Of a stretch of 64,000 bases of DNA, positions 1 to 10,985 are shown piece after piece; position 1 is the first letter of the stretch; every line of letters begins with the position of its first letter. The stretch comes from Tetrapyrgos nigripes (taxonomy: Eukaryota > Basidiomycota > Agaricomycetes > Agaricales > Campanellaceae). A program made the position numbers and the translations under genes. The stretch lies in assembly GCA_013368315.1 (NCBI GenBank), contig JAACJM010000126.1, positions 124,001 through 188,000 on the forward strand, given 5' to 3'. Under the pieces are notes generated by a model. It was not told the DNA's origin, searched no databases, and was given only the letters and a program-made list of their open reading frames with translations.

Positions 1-298
1 TCGGCACGTTTCTTGAGGGCTGGGTGTTCTAGACCTGCGCCGTACGTCTGGGAAACGGACGCGTCAGTTCAGTCTTTCTCTTCCATATACGCGTATAAAC
101 AGACAAACATACCTTGAAATTACTCCTCGGATGAAACGTCTCCAGTTGCAATCCTCTCTTCCCGACAACTCTCGTGCGATGCGTACCATGTTTTACAGTC
201 CTACGCCAAGGCATAGCATTGGCAAAGGAAGCGAAAAGAATGGCCAGAAGAATGGAAGAAAAGAAAGGGTTTGAAAGGGACTTGGCGAAGGAGACCAT
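1..298 (-). CDS. Fungalysin-type secreted metalloprotease, first two exons (partial)
   Basis: Start of an M36 (fungalysin) secreted zinc protease running off the left edge. Exon 1 (298 down to 113) encodes a signal peptide with hydrophobic core FFSSILLAILFASFANA, then the pro-region with the THRTR and LQLETFHP motifs that open fungalysin propeptides. It ends in AAG at a GTATGT donor (phase 0). A 65-base intron with a TTTCCCAG acceptor leads into exon 2 (47 to 1), which reads TYGAGLEHPALKKRA, matching the conserved pro-region continuation. The catalytic HEXXH domain lies outside the window. The family is secreted and degrades extracellular protein during litter or wood decay. The ATG at 298 is chosen because the signal peptide follows directly. 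The family call rests on motifs recalled from the family, not on an alignment. Confidence 0.82.
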
Positions 299-2031
299 GG
301 TGCTCGGAATTTAATCAAGTATCGAGTATTGAGGTTTGAAGGTGACGACCTAACCAAGAGGTGCCACTAACTGACAAGACAAGACAAGCAAAAACCGAGA
401 GGAGATGAGTCTCTTTTCGTACAAGCAAAAGAACGTTGAGCCTTCAACCGGGAAGGGTGATGGGAGTAAAATAAGTGAAAAGTAGGAAAAGGAAAGGAAA
501 CCGGAGAGAGAAGGAAAGGAGGAAGAGGAGGAGACCCAAGCATAACAACATGGACGAGGTTTTATACTACATGTGGTGCAGTACATTGTTTCGTTACTGC
601 CGGGGCTGGGCCCTCTTAGCCTACGGACGAGCCAGGAGCCTCGGACCAGGTGGATCAAAGGGAGATAGTTCTCAATATGTGCCACGAGATGGACAATCAT
701 TTGGATTGATATCTCGCTTTGACGACCTTGTTCATAGGCCGATGGTCGGTGTCCGGTGCCAAGGTCACTCGGTTATCCCTCCATAGCCCTTCGCAGTTGC
801 CACGTAGCTTTTTGGGTATACAAAGGAATTTGAGCCCAGAGCTCATGGATAGAAAACGAACATCTACAGAACAATTCAGAACTTTTGGAAAAGCTGCTGA
901 AAAAACGCAACATCATGGGGTCGTTGTGAGGAAAGGTAGACGACCTCAAATCAGGAGACGGAGGCCGCATTGATACCAAGCGCAGCGTCTCCGCCAAGAA
1001 CGCCAAGACCATTTAATGACCTTATGCCGGAGATGGAAGGACTTAGGCAATGACACTGGCATCAGCTGGCATCACAGAGTCAGACGCATCGCTGGCCGTG
1101 ATCAACGAAAAGCGATGTCACTGCAGTCAACTTCCCGGTATAAGCAGGGCAATGTCCTAAAAAGGACATTTGATCGTTAAAGGCGCGCAACAAAGAAAAA
1201 TCTGCTGCGTACATGAGCGTTGCGTTCCCAGGTACCCCCCAGCCTGAAGATTCTCGGCAACGTATGACAGACTGCATGGTCCGGTTCCAGTCTTTTGGAA
1301 GCGAAGGTGAAAGAATTTGGCCACCTATGTACACGATCAAACGCTAAGCACAGTAACAGACAAGGCACATACCTCGTCATAAGGCCATCACTGTAAGTGC
1401 AACAACAAATTCGACGAAATGAAGCGGTGTATTTGATGTTGATGAAAAGAGACAGGGATTCTAACTGGCCAAGAAGAACTCTAGTGATGCATCTCGAGGA
1501 ATCAGAGACGGAATGACCCACCACTACACAGTGCGTATGTTGTTGGTAGCTGAAGACACCGCTTCTGCTGAGCAGCATGTTCCCGCTCGTCTTATTCTGT
1601 ATGAAGACCAGTTTCTAAGGAAGAGAGAAAGCATCAGCTGCGGTTTGCTTGGTTTGTCTGATGACTTACGGATGCGCAGAAAAAACAGTCACTGTAGAGA
1701 CCATATAGAGGCGAAAATAACTGAGGGCCAGTAAGATGAGTAGTCGAGACTTCTCCGAGACGCCTCTGTACTTCAGTCAACATCAGTCAAACCGTATGTA
1801 GTCGGGAGCCTAAAGGCCATCATGAGAAAAGGATGGTGTTCCGTGCTTGCTCTAAATAATCCACTGGTTGAGGAAGCGCATCCGATCATTAGAAATGACG
1901 TGGTATTTGAAGCTACCTGTCGCGCACGGGGAGACGTAGCAGCTTCTTATGGAGTTTGCAACCGTTTCGAGGTGAGCAGCGATACACGAACTGAAATAGA
2001 GTCCAAATCTGCTGAATTATGTGGCCGGGGC
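299..2031. other. Intergenic, no gene recognised
   Basis: About 1.7 kb between the fungalysin start and the end of EMC6. It should contain the fungalysin promoter. Several open frames of 70-130 codons exist on both strands, but none resembles a known family or joins into a multi-exon gene with convincing splice sites. The stretch around 590-660 is unusually GC-rich. Confidence 0.5.
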
Positions 2032-2553
2032 CTAGATAACAGTACAATGACGCGTCCACGTCCGCAGCCAATAAATACGAGCACGAGCATTCCTCAGTCG
2101 TATACTAGCAGAACCATTAGCAAGAAAGTATCGCAAAAAATGCACGCCCGACGCACCATGTACAATCCCTACCCGCCGAAGTCAACATAATCAGCTATAA
2201 CTTGTCTTTTGCCAACACGACGAAAACTCACCATAAAACAACGTCCACACCAGCACAAACGTAAACGCATTATCCGTCCCAGGGTTAACCATGCCGCTCC
2301 ATCCTCCTGGTATAAACTTGTCCGGTCTCGCCCCACAATTGACCGTCCAAATGCAAAATGAGCTAAACAGAGTCGATAGTACGAATAGGGCGAATCCGCT
2401 GTAGTTTTCGAGGCCAAGGATCCCTGCGACGGCTCCTGAGAAGACTGAAGACAGGAATTTTATGGTATTGAGATGGAGAACGCTGTGTGCAGCATTGGGA
2501 GCGAAGATGAGTTGGGCAGCGGCCTCTGCAGACTGGGGCGACGAAGAAGACAT
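2032..2553 (-). CDS. EMC6: ER membrane protein complex subunit 6
   Basis: Small membrane subunit of the ER membrane protein complex, which inserts tail-anchored and multi-pass proteins into the ER membrane. Exon 1 (2553 to 2232) starts MSSSSPQSAEAAAQLIFAPN and continues with the hallmark SGAVAGILGLEN helix, a second hydrophobic segment (FALFVLSTLFSSFCIWTV), the loop with PGGW and the last helix AFTFVLVWTLFYG. A GTGAGT donor at 2231 and a TAG acceptor at 2169 join it in phase 1 to exon 2 (2168 to 2032), which opens IVHG as expected for the end of the third helix. As spliced, the protein is 152 residues, about 40 longer than the usual 110-120, with a basic tail ending at TAG 2032. An additional unrecognised 3' splice could remove this tail. 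The gene is divergent from the F-box gene at 2924, with about 370 bases between them. Confidence 0.9.
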
Positions 2554-2923
2554 GGCGGAGTCACGTGGCCAGAACAGTTCTCTCCTTCTCTCCCTCTTTT
2601 CCGCCATCACTGTTGCCAAACTTTTGCACTTCAAAAGTCTTAGAACTACAATTAGTGTGCTGTAATCTGGTGAGCGGTATTTCAATTAACAAGAAGTTTT
2701 TCCCCTGAAGTACTGAAGACGGCCCAATTTTGGATTTGAAGTGACGACTAAGCTCTTGCCCTGCAAACGCTGCTGCCAGTGGAAGTAGGTCTCGAATAGT
2801 CAAATTCATCAACCTCGCTGCTCGGGGGACCAAAGTGAGAGTATTTCCCATATTTTTCACGAGTTTTTTCTAACTTCCCAGTCGCTGTGTTCGTCCTCTC
2901 TCAACAGCGTGTATACTCACCGT

Positions 2924-4909
2924 ATGGGCGGCCCACGCCTGTCGATGTCAGGCGACTGGCCCAATAAGAATCTGCGAAATCATCTTCGCAATTCCTTTGG
3001 GGTCCCATCTCATAACCTTGACGTACCCAAACTCGTGCAAGATGCTTCGGAACGTCTTCAGGAATGCGAGTCCGCGATGAAACTGACTCGTGCTTTAATT
3101 GAGGAGCAACAAGCGAAACTCGCTGAGCTCGCTTGTCACAAACACGAGCTCTTGCTAGCCATTCAGGGCTATAAATCTCTCGAAGCTCCTATTCGACGTT
3201 TACCGCCAGAAATCCTTCAGGATATCTTCTCTTTTGTCTGTTCTTCCGAGGGAAACATTCTTCTTGTCAAATCAGATGAGGAGGAGGAAGACGAAATCGA
3301 CGAAGAGTTCTTTACTCGGATCCCCCCTCTTCGACTTAGTCACGTCTGTTCGGCCTGGCGGGACCTCACGTTGTCAACGTCTCGTCTATGGTCCACAATC
3401 GAAGTTATCCTAGACGATTGGAACACCCCTTCCATATTCGAGTTATTACTTCAAAACTCTCACAGCGCTCCTCTAATCCTGACTCTCAGGATGGATCACG
3501 GCGTACGCTGGTGGTCCAAATCAGACCCAGGGATGAAAGCACTCAAGTGTTTCACCTCCCACTGTTCACGTTGGCATCATGTCACTCTACAACTCCATTC
3601 TTCCGTCTACCGTCATCCCGACTTCTACCACATCCAAGGCAACCTGCCTACCCTCGAAACCCTCTGCATTTTAACCCTCGGTAGAGTCCAAATACCCCAT
3701 ATGCCACGCGAACCCGATCCCGACATCAGTGATCTCTTCTTAGACGCGCCTCGACTACAGGACTTTTCTACCAACCTTTCCGATTTACGACTCATCCGTC
3801 TCCCAGGTCAACAATTGACGAAAATTAGTCTAACAGGCCTCTCTCACCACACGGCAGAAATCCTCTCTAGATGTCTTTTCTTCTGTCCGAATTTGGAGAT
3901 GTTGGATCTGGAGACTGCTGAGCGCGAAGAGGAAATCAACATGGGTCTTGCGGAAATATTCGCTGAAAACATCGAAACACTCTGTTTAAGGATGACACGT
4001 CCAAGTAGATCTAGAGCTGCCGGAGTTAGGGATGCGGCCAACCGTTGGGACGAGCTCGGAAGGAACAACGCGATAGCGCGTTTGGCATTCCAGCTTCTGA
4101 CACTTCCTCGCCTTCAAAAGCTGCAAATGACAGGCTATTCTGAATATCGTCATTCGGACTGGTCATATCCTGATCCCGATTGCTTCCATCCGTTCGCAAT
4201 GTTCCCAGACGGGGACGGGGACGGGGACCAGGACCAGGACACCACTGGTAATGGAACCAATGGCGTTCAGGGCAACGGTGCTCAGCCGAGTCCGACTGCC
4301 ACCGTTAAAAGTAGAAGACAGGGAGATTTGGAGCTCCTCTCGTCGTTCTTAACACGGTCGCAGTGTACTATCACCTCTCTACACCTGCTCGGTTTGGAAG
4401 GACCCACTGACAGAGATATCATCGCACTGCTTCCTCTACTTCCTTCTTTGGAAGTTTTGGAGATACAGGAGAGGCTGATGAGCTCTGATTATTATGCATT
4501 CGGCGGAAGTGGGACAGAGATTATTATTACTAGGAATTTTTTGCGGAGCCTTCGACGAGACCTGGATGGCGGCGATGTGGATGAAAGTCCTGAATGCGTA
4601 ACCGAAGCCTCTTCCCGGCCGCTTTCACCATCATCCTTCCCGAATTTCTCCTGGGATTTTCTTCCCAAACTCACGGTCCTGAAGCTCTCCGTCAATCCCC
4701 AGCATCTTGAAGAAATGAATGAAGAGCTAGGGTTACTTTCGCTCTACGGGAATCGAGTGCGAAGGACCGATGCTCACAGCGGTAATGGTCTAATTGGACC
4801 ACCATCAGGATCTCTATCGGAATACGCATATCTCACTACGGTGGAATTGTACGAAAACTTTAATGTGCCAGGCTATGAACCTACGTTACGGACGAAGATG
4901 TACTTCTAG
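2924..4909 (+). CDS. F-box-like protein with N-terminal coiled coil
   Basis: Single-exon gene of 661 residues. The first ATG in frame is at 2924; the open frame upstream begins only with GTG. Residues about 38-80 form a charged heptad-rich segment (VQDASERLQECESAMKLTRA onward) typical of the coiled coil that precedes F-boxes in mushroom genomes. The F-box follows at about 88-145 (IRRLPPEILQDIFSFVC ... LRLSHVCSAWRDLTLSTSRLW), split by an acidic insert (DEEEEDEID). The rest is leucine-rich, with short irregular LRR-like segments probably forming the substrate-binding face. An Asp-rich low-complexity stretch (GDGDGDQDQD) lies near residue 430. F-box proteins bind Skp1 in SCF ubiquitin ligases; this subfamily is greatly expanded in Agaricomycetes and individual targets are unknown. 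It converges on the F-box gene at 5203-6772, with 290 bases between the stops. Confidence 0.88.
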   Translation: MGGPRLSMSGDWPNKNLRNHLRNSFGVPSHNLDVPKLVQDASERLQECESAMKLTRALIEEQQAKLAELACHKHELLLAIQGYKSLEAPIRRLPPEILQDIFSFVCSSEGNILLVKSDEEEEDEIDEEFFTRIPPLRLSHVCSAWRDLTLSTSRLWSTIEVILDDWNTPSIFELLLQNSHSAPLILTLRMDHGVRWWSKSDPGMKALKCFTSHCSRWHHVTLQLHSSVYRHPDFYHIQGNLPTLETLCILTLGRVQIPHMPREPDPDISDLFLDAPRLQDFSTNLSDLRLIRLPGQQLTKISLTGLSHHTAEILSRCLFFCPNLEMLDLETAEREEEINMGLAEIFAENIETLCLRMTRPSRSRAAGVRDAANRWDELGRNNAIARLAFQLLTLPRLQKLQMTGYSEYRHSDWSYPDPDCFHPFAMFPDGDGDGDQDQDTTGNGTNGVQGNGAQPSPTATVKSRRQGDLELLSSFLTRSQCTITSLHLLGLEGPTDRDIIALLPLLPSLEVLEIQERLMSSDYYAFGGSGTEIIITRNFLRSLRRDLDGGDVDESPECVTEASSRPLSPSSFPNFSWDFLPKLTVLKLSVNPQHLEEMNEELGLLSLYGNRVRRTDAHSGNGLIGPPSGSLSEYAYLTTVELYENFNVPGYEPTLRTKMYF

Positions 4910-5202
4910 ACAATGTATTCCTCAGTGAAAGGTCATGGGCTGCTTGCTAGATAAGTGTTCAGGTAGATTATCGAGTTTGGATATAGACAACCTTTTAGAC
5001 TGTTTTGAAATAGTACAGCAGCGAAACTCTCCCGCTATTTATCGACCACATTGAAGAAATATTTGCTCCAGTCTCAACCCACTTTCATCCTCATTATTCC
5101 CCATCACACTGTCTACCAGATCTTGGTCCTAGCCCGAGTAATACACTCCTCCTCCTCCTGAAGCTCAAAAGTAGTCTCACGCTCCGCTCTACGCACCTTA
5201 AC

Positions 5203-6772
5203 CTAGTCTAAGACTGCAACTCGTGGCTCGGATTCGCTGTTCTCCGATTGTACCTCATTGCTCTCAAACTCGTATCCTCTGCTTCGCTCCTCCTCCTCCT
5301 CGTCATGAGTCATCGTCATCTGATTCGCTTTCCCATTCAGAAGCATAGTAACGTCCGACTCTTCCTCACTGCAACGGCCATGACATGAACCTATACGGAA
5401 AATGTGAATAATACAGCTCAAGTTTCAAACGCAGCCACGAAACTTACCAGAAGTGCTCGTCTACTCTGAGCACTCCTCTATTATTCAAACTCGGCAACCT
5501 CAACTTCAATTCGTCAATCTTCGCCGCCATATCTGCGAGCGGTTGCGATCCTTCGTTGAGTCTGTCGTACCATCCTTTTGGTTGTCCTTTGACATCTTTC
5601 AGTCCAAAAGGGACACAGACTGTACAACGAAATTCTTGAAGACTCGAAAAGTAAGGGTGTTGGAATAACTGGTCGACTAGATCAGTCGAATCCCTGGCGG
5701 AGGACAGGAAGTTGGGGACATGCAACTTTTTAAGGCTTGATGGGTTAGAGTTGTTGATTAGACGTCGTAGAAAGGGAAGGAGATATGAACTATCTTCAAT
5801 GCTAAGATAGATGGATTGAAGATTGACATTCGTGGACAAGTCAATTTGTTGGAGGACAGCATCTAAAAATGCGAAGAATGTAAGCGGTAAACTCAGTCTA
5901 GTAGTAGCGAGATAGTTACCAAGATCCATATCGCCCTTTCCACTTGCAGATTGTTTAACTGCGAAACTAAAGTTCTCCAGAGAACTACCTGCCGATTCCA
6001 ACAGTTTCGTCATAGCTTGGGCAAATTCCGTCGTGATATCAGAGAACTGCACGACACGACCGCTAAAGCTTTTCAGAGAAGGGCAAGGTCTCATGAACTC
6101 GATGATTCTCAAGCACTTCTCGGATCTTGGCATGTCCACGTCAATGGTATGGAGGGATTGCGGAGGATTTTTACGTTGTTTGACGTCAATATCCCTGGCT
6201 TCACGCAAGACTACACCGTCAAGACGCAATTTCTGCAAGCCATGCAAAGCACCTAGTAGCTCCACAAATTCGTCTTCAAACCCAAACACGACATTCCACA
6301 GCTTCAGCTCGGTGAGTGATGTGAAGCCTCCATGTAAAACTGCTTTAGCGTTGTCGGAAAGCGTCCACCATCCTATCCAGCTCAACGACAGCGCCCGAAG
6401 ATATCCAAATACCCGCTCAGTAATCAACTTCCTCTCCGTTTCAGGGGACTGCCACGTCAAAAGTTGGTCGAGCGCAGGACAGTTGTATGTGGTTTTGTCC
6501 TTTGGCTCGCCTTTCAACACGAGATTCGTGGCAAGGCCGAAAGTTTGGACGTGTGCTAGAGGTAGGGTAGAGTATGGGCTGGAGCATAGCTCAAGAAAAG
6601 GGGCGACATCGTTTTGGAAGAGCCTAATGTCGTGGAACAGATGGTAGCGCGACTGTGGAAGCCAGTCGCGGTGAACAAGGGCGCATGTCTTCAAATCAGG
6701 CCTGGAATCGTGAAGCTGGTCGATTATGAGGTTGATGAGCTCGATTGCGAGCTCAGGAAAAGACTGGGGCAT
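5203..6772 (-). CDS. F-box-like leucine-rich protein, two exons
   Basis: Second F-box-type gene. The start is the ATG at 6772 (MPQSFPELAIELINLIIDQL); the open frame continues 20 codons upstream but only from a GTG. Residues 4-48 match the Agaricomycete F-box-like signature: FPELAIELINLIIDQL, then LKTCALVHRDWLPQSRYHLF. The remainder is leucine-rich, as expected for LRR-like substrate recognition. The frame meets a stop just after residue 441, exactly at a good donor (TG|GTAAGT at 5447). Joining it to the TTGCAG acceptor at 5369 keeps the frame open and adds 55 codons (5368-5203) encoding an acidic tail (HDEEEEERS) that ends RVAVLD. The spliced protein is 496 residues. The role is presumed to be an SCF ubiquitin-ligase adaptor; the target is unknown. 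Confidence 0.85.
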
Positions 6773-7455
6773 AACGGAGTGGAGTGTACCAGTTGAAGGT
6801 TGGTTGAAAGATTGGCGGCCATCATTGGCCACTTGTTACGGGCAGTGTAGATGACCCACATGATCTCCTGAGTGAAGCGCCTCTCGTCCTCAGAGTCAAA
6901 CTGTGCAATGTGCATTGAAGAGTTTCGGCATCTTCCGAGGGTCTTGTATGATAGTATCTAGTCAAAACTAGTACAAATGTGAAGCCAATGCGACAACGAG
7001 AGTAATAGGACAGTGGGACTTGGGTATGGCATCTACTCCGAAAATATTACTATGATCCTTGCGTGTATAGATAGATCTACTAGTACAAATGTGAAGCCAA
7101 TGCTAGTGCAGCGCAAAGAAAGGGCGCATACAACGTCCACTGTCCAGATAACATAAAGCCGAGAAGACCGAAATGCCATCAGGCTATGAGTAGGCAGAGC
7201 ACGGTATAAACGTTTTCCAAAGGTATAGGAGATCCAGGTATATGTACACCGAAAGAAACAAAAAAAAAAGTACAATAATACAGTCCATGTCTCGTATTTT
7301 AGCCTTAACCAGGAAGGCGATCCTGGCAGACAGGCTCAAGCCTAAATTCTGACAAAGATGACAAAGATTGAACGAAAGGGTGTACGTGTATGGGCGGGTG
7401 AATAGGTGAGTGGGCGCAGGTGGGTGTGTAGTAATTGACCATTTTATGGGGTATT
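6773..7455. other. Intergenic with 25-bp direct repeat
   Basis: Promoter side of the F-box gene and 3' side of the secreted-protein gene. No gene is seen. A 25-base direct repeat (ACTAGTACAAATGTGAAGCC plus AATGC) occurs at 6967-6991 and 7079-7103. Confidence 0.6.
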
Positions 7456-9078
7456 TTATGCGGTGATACCACCTAAGGCATTGGTAAGGTTTCCCAAGGC
7501 ACCGTTGAGCTGTGAATATTAGAAGGAAGTCAGTTTAGGTACTTGTACAATGGTATAATGGGGGATGATGACGAGAAGAAGAATAATGACGAAGTCGGAG
7601 ATGGGAACGAAGGTGACGGACAGAGAGAGGGACGTGGAAAGGTCGGTAGGAAGAATGGACGACATGAAGAAAGCAAGGATGAAAGGAAAAACGTACATCA
7701 GGTTGACCAATCTGCACCAACACGAAAATATTTCCAAGAGTGATGTTTTTGATTTTAACTGTAAGGCGACGTGGGTTAGATAGGTTTTAGTTGCGATGAT
7801 AGAGAACGCAAGAGCATCGGTGGAAGAAGCAGAAGCAGAAGCAGAGAAAAGACAGCCAGAGCCAAGACCCAGTCCTCACAGACCACCAAAAACCAAGAGA
7901 ACGAAAAGAAAAAAAAAACTAAAGAAGGAACGAAAAACTCACTATCCCCGACCGAAACATTAATATGCCCCACCAAAATCGATATATTCCCTATCTCCGT
8001 GCTAACACTACCCGTATTAAGACCGATTGGTCCACCACCAACACTAGCTGTCGCACTTGTGTCCGGTAGGCTAACCGTTGGAATTGACCCCGAGCCAGAA
8101 CCGGTAGAAACAGTAGGTACAGGCGGATTCGCCGAAAGCGAGGTAGAGCTATCGGATTCTTGTCTGATTATACGTTGGAGGAGGCCAGCAGTGCTAGTTG
8201 CGCCCAAAGTGCCGGATATTGTTGTGGCAGGTTGACTAACGCTTGTGGAAGAGACGGTGGAGGTGGGTGTTGCGGTGGATGAGGCGATAGAGGAGCCAGG
8301 GGTCTGCCAGTAGAAGGGTTATTGTTAGCGCCAGTGAGAGTGAAAGTGAAAGGACGAAGGATAAAGGATGGGTATAAGTATAGGGTAAAAGAGACAAAAG
8401 ACCAGAAAAACGCAACGCACAAATGCGCTGAAGGCATTGACAGGACTCGCTCCTGGTAGAGGGACAGAGACGATAACGGTGATGTTTCCAATAGAAATGT
8501 TTTCGACACTACATGAGAAAAGCGTCATAGATTAGGAAAACTGAAACTGAAGAAGGTATTGAGCACTCACTCGACGTTTCCCAAAGCAATTGTAACATTG
8601 GTTACCCTAGAACAGAGTATTGGGTGAGAAAACCTCCTCGACATCAGAAGGAACAAAGAAGCATACGTGAGATTAATATTCCCGAGCTTCGTCGTGATAT
8701 TTCCAAGACTAAGACCGACGGAGGGAAGCTGCAAGTGGAAGAGTCATCGACGTCAGTGAGAGAGCGAAAAGACACGAGAAAAAGGCTCGTCCCGGCCGAG
8801 ACGAACAAGCCAACACGTACATTCACACCGACCCCGACACCAACCCCACTATTACCATCACCGTCATCACCGTCTGCGCGCTTCATCAAAGTCAACCCCG
8901 TCGAGGCCTTGTTACATATCGTCTCTGCTTGTAAGGCGCGTCGTTCGGTGACGCGCTGCTCTGTAGTCGGGCATTGACAACGCGTTTCGACAGATTGTTC
9001 GGCTTCATCCAGTGCGTGAGCGAGCGAGGAAAGGGAAAGGAAGAGCGGGAAGCTCAAGAGAGTGTGTAGGAGCTTCAT
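7456..9078 (-). CDS. Secreted protein with repeated L-G-N-I/T motifs, seven exons
   Basis: Protein of unknown function, predicted 306 residues. Exons on the minus strand: 9078-8821, 8728-8667, 8606-8571, 8508-8421, 8303-7943, 7758-7697, 7509-7456. All introns are GT..AG and every junction keeps one frame. Exon 1 encodes a signal peptide (MKLLHTLLSFPLFLSLSSLA), a short Cys-containing segment (RCQCP) and a Gly/Val run (GVGVGVGVN). The following exons carry variants of one short hydrophobic motif: VGLSLGNITTKLGNINLT, VTNVTIALGNVD, VENISIGNITVIV, TEIGNISILVGHINVSVG, IKNITLGNIFVLV, and finally LNGALGNLTNALGGITA before TAA. The fifth exon also has a Ser/Thr/Pro-rich linker. Alternating hydrophobic residues with regular Asn and Gly suggest a beta-rich or beta-solenoid-like wall or matrix protein; that is inference. 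Several NXT/NXS sites could be N-glycosylated. I do not recognise a named family. Confidence 0.75.
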
Positions 9079-10055
9079 TGACGCGAAGGCAGAAAGGACA
9101 GAGGGTTGACTGAGTGGTGGTAGAGGATGGGGTTAGAGTTGGACATTCACACTTTCTGTACTTGTGGTATTGGAAGTGCCGTAATGGTAACCAGGGAGGG
9201 AAACGATGACGAGGGGAATATGTTCAGGACAGACGATCTTGAAAAGCCTGAGATGGATATGATATAAATATATATTTGAGATGATTTGGGTAACCATGCA
9301 AAACTCACTAGAAGGAAGTCTCTTTAGCTGCTATAACATGGGCATTGCCGTCGTCCTCCTATATGTGAGACAGAAACTTGCATGAAGCTCGAGACACTGG
9401 AGGATCCCACTGTATATGTCTTGTATGTCCTTGACGGTTTGCCAGGGTCCTAAGCTGTAAAGTTGGTAATACTTTGTGCTAGGCGCAGAATATTGGACGA
9501 CTAAGAAAACGCTAATGGTCAATCTCTCTCCACACTCTCCTTGAGGACAATAAATCTCAAGGAAATAAACGTACCTTCCGAATCTTGCAAACACACTTCA
9601 TGCAGGCTTCTCAAGCAAACTACGCATCTCAGAGCGTCTCTCTCCAGGAAGACGCATGCCTTGAGCGATTATTGATGGGATAGCTATGTCTCTGGGTAAT
9701 TATAAGCAGCAGAGACTCGAGAAGGAGGATAAAGGACAAATAAGAGAGGACAACGTGTGAAATAGGCTTTCGAATTGGTGTCAAGTCACAATTTTCAAAC
9801 TCCTCTCACTTTTCAGCTCCGCTTGATTGCAGAGCCTAACACTGGTACTGATCTGCTGCGGGCCTCCTTTCTTCCAACTTTCATCTAGTTTCTCGCTCTA
9901 TACGAATAAGCAATGCAAGAGTCATGATCAAAGAACCTGGTCCACTGTATTGATGCAGCATGCTACATCTGTCAGTCGTGGACTCTTAATTTAAAATTAT
10001 AAGGGGCCAGAACTCTTCTTATCACACTCTTCGCTGTCAAGGACAGTCAGGCTGA
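9079..10055. other. Intergenic, promoter regions
   Basis: Divergent upstream regions of the secreted-protein gene and the nucleotidyltransferase-like gene. An AT-rich ATATAAATATATATTT stretch lies near 9262. A minus-strand open frame at 9331-9594 has no recognisable homology and only a GTG start. Everything from about 9830 onward belongs to the segmental duplication shared with 23,720-25,170. Confidence 0.5.
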
Positions 10056-10062
10056 TATATAG
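10056..10062 (+). promoter_or_regulatory. TATA-like box of nucleotidyltransferase-like gene 1
   Basis: TATATAG, 76 bases upstream of the ATG at 10138. The aligned position in the second copy reads AATACACAGCC, so this box is absent there. Confidence 0.4.
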
Positions 10063-10137
10063 CCGTCTCCCTTGTATTCCCTCTCACCCCAAATCTCAAG
10101 TCTCATCTGACCACTGCCATTGCAACGACTCGTTACG

Positions 10138-10985
10138 ATGTCCCCCCCAACTGGTCCACCGACACCTCAAGAGGTTCGCAGAGCTGCTCGTGCAGCTATT
10201 AACATCTTTGAAAGCAACGACATGACGTGCTGTCTCTTTGGCAGCTTGGCTTGTCGTGTCTATGGAGTAACATACCGGGGTCCTAAGGTGAGTCTACTGT
10301 ACTGCTATCTGCTTAAACCAACTAAAGAATCATTTCTTCTTGTACCACTCAATGCCACCATGATCATCACCTCTAACGCCCCTTTCTCTGCGTCTCTCTC
10401 ACGTTTCCCTCGGCCTCTTACCAGGACGTTGACCTCATCGTCCTCAAGGATCAAGGCTACGACAGCGAAGAACTCAAACAATTCCTCGTTGACTCCGACG
10501 ACAGATTCTGTCTCGTCGGCTCTATCAACCCCGACGCCACCTACCAAGTACTCTACTTCACCCTCCCCTCTAGCCTGCACGACCAAGACCGAAAGTGTAA
10601 GGTCGACATCCTCACCACCGGGCGTACCACTTCACTCAACATCCCTCCCATTCCTCGTAAACATATCACCCACGTTGATCCATTCACACAAGACGATAAT
10701 AGGCTACCTGTTATGCCGTTGTTAGCGTTGTTGATGATGAAGTTGCAAGGATGGGTGGACCATAGACGTTCGAGGGAGGGACATAAGCAGAAGAAGGTTC
10801 CACAGGATGTGAAGGATATTGATGCGTTGGTGGAGATTGCGGTGAATGATTGGGAGGTGCATTTGGAGAACCAGGAAGAGAGATGGCTACCTCGGTGGTT
10901 TGTGAATCAGTCAAAGAAGAGGGTGGATGAGTATTTGAAAAAGTTTCCGTGGAAGGAGGAGGATTGGGAGAGTTTGGGGTTTTGA
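10138..10985 (+). CDS. Nucleotidyltransferase-like protein, copy 1
   Basis: Two exons, 10138-10287 and 10425-10985, joined in phase 0 (AAG|GTGAGT donor, TTACCAG acceptor); 236 residues. Residues about 12-60 show the nucleotidyltransferase-fold signature: a helix AARAAINIFESNDM, then CCLFGSLACRVYG (the hG[GS] motif), then DVDLIVL (the metal-binding D-x-D strand) opening exon 2. A CKVDILTTGR strand, with a possible third acidic residue, and the PVMPLLALLMMKLQGWVDH helix follow; the last is characteristic of this Agaricomycete family and of bacterial AbiEii/MNT-like proteins. No companion domain is seen. The reaction is unknown; the fold transfers NMP from NTPs to proteins or RNA in other lineages. 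It is the tandem paralog of 24047-24897, with both frames intact. The ATG at 10138 is preferred because the upstream extension starts only at TTG. Confidence 0.82.

Noticed and set aside
350..1578. Open frames of 80-130 codons on both strands upstream of the fungalysin start
   Set aside because: No family resemblance, biased composition, starts mostly non-ATG, and no consistent splice pattern joins them.
2909..2923. Longer start of the first F-box protein
   Set aside because: The extension begins with GTG; nuclear fungal genes rarely start so, and ATG 2924 is close by.
9331..9594. Minus-strand frame between the secreted-protein and nucleotidyltransferase genes
   Set aside because: GTG start, no recognised domain, and nearby donor/acceptor-like sites do not connect to further coding sequence.
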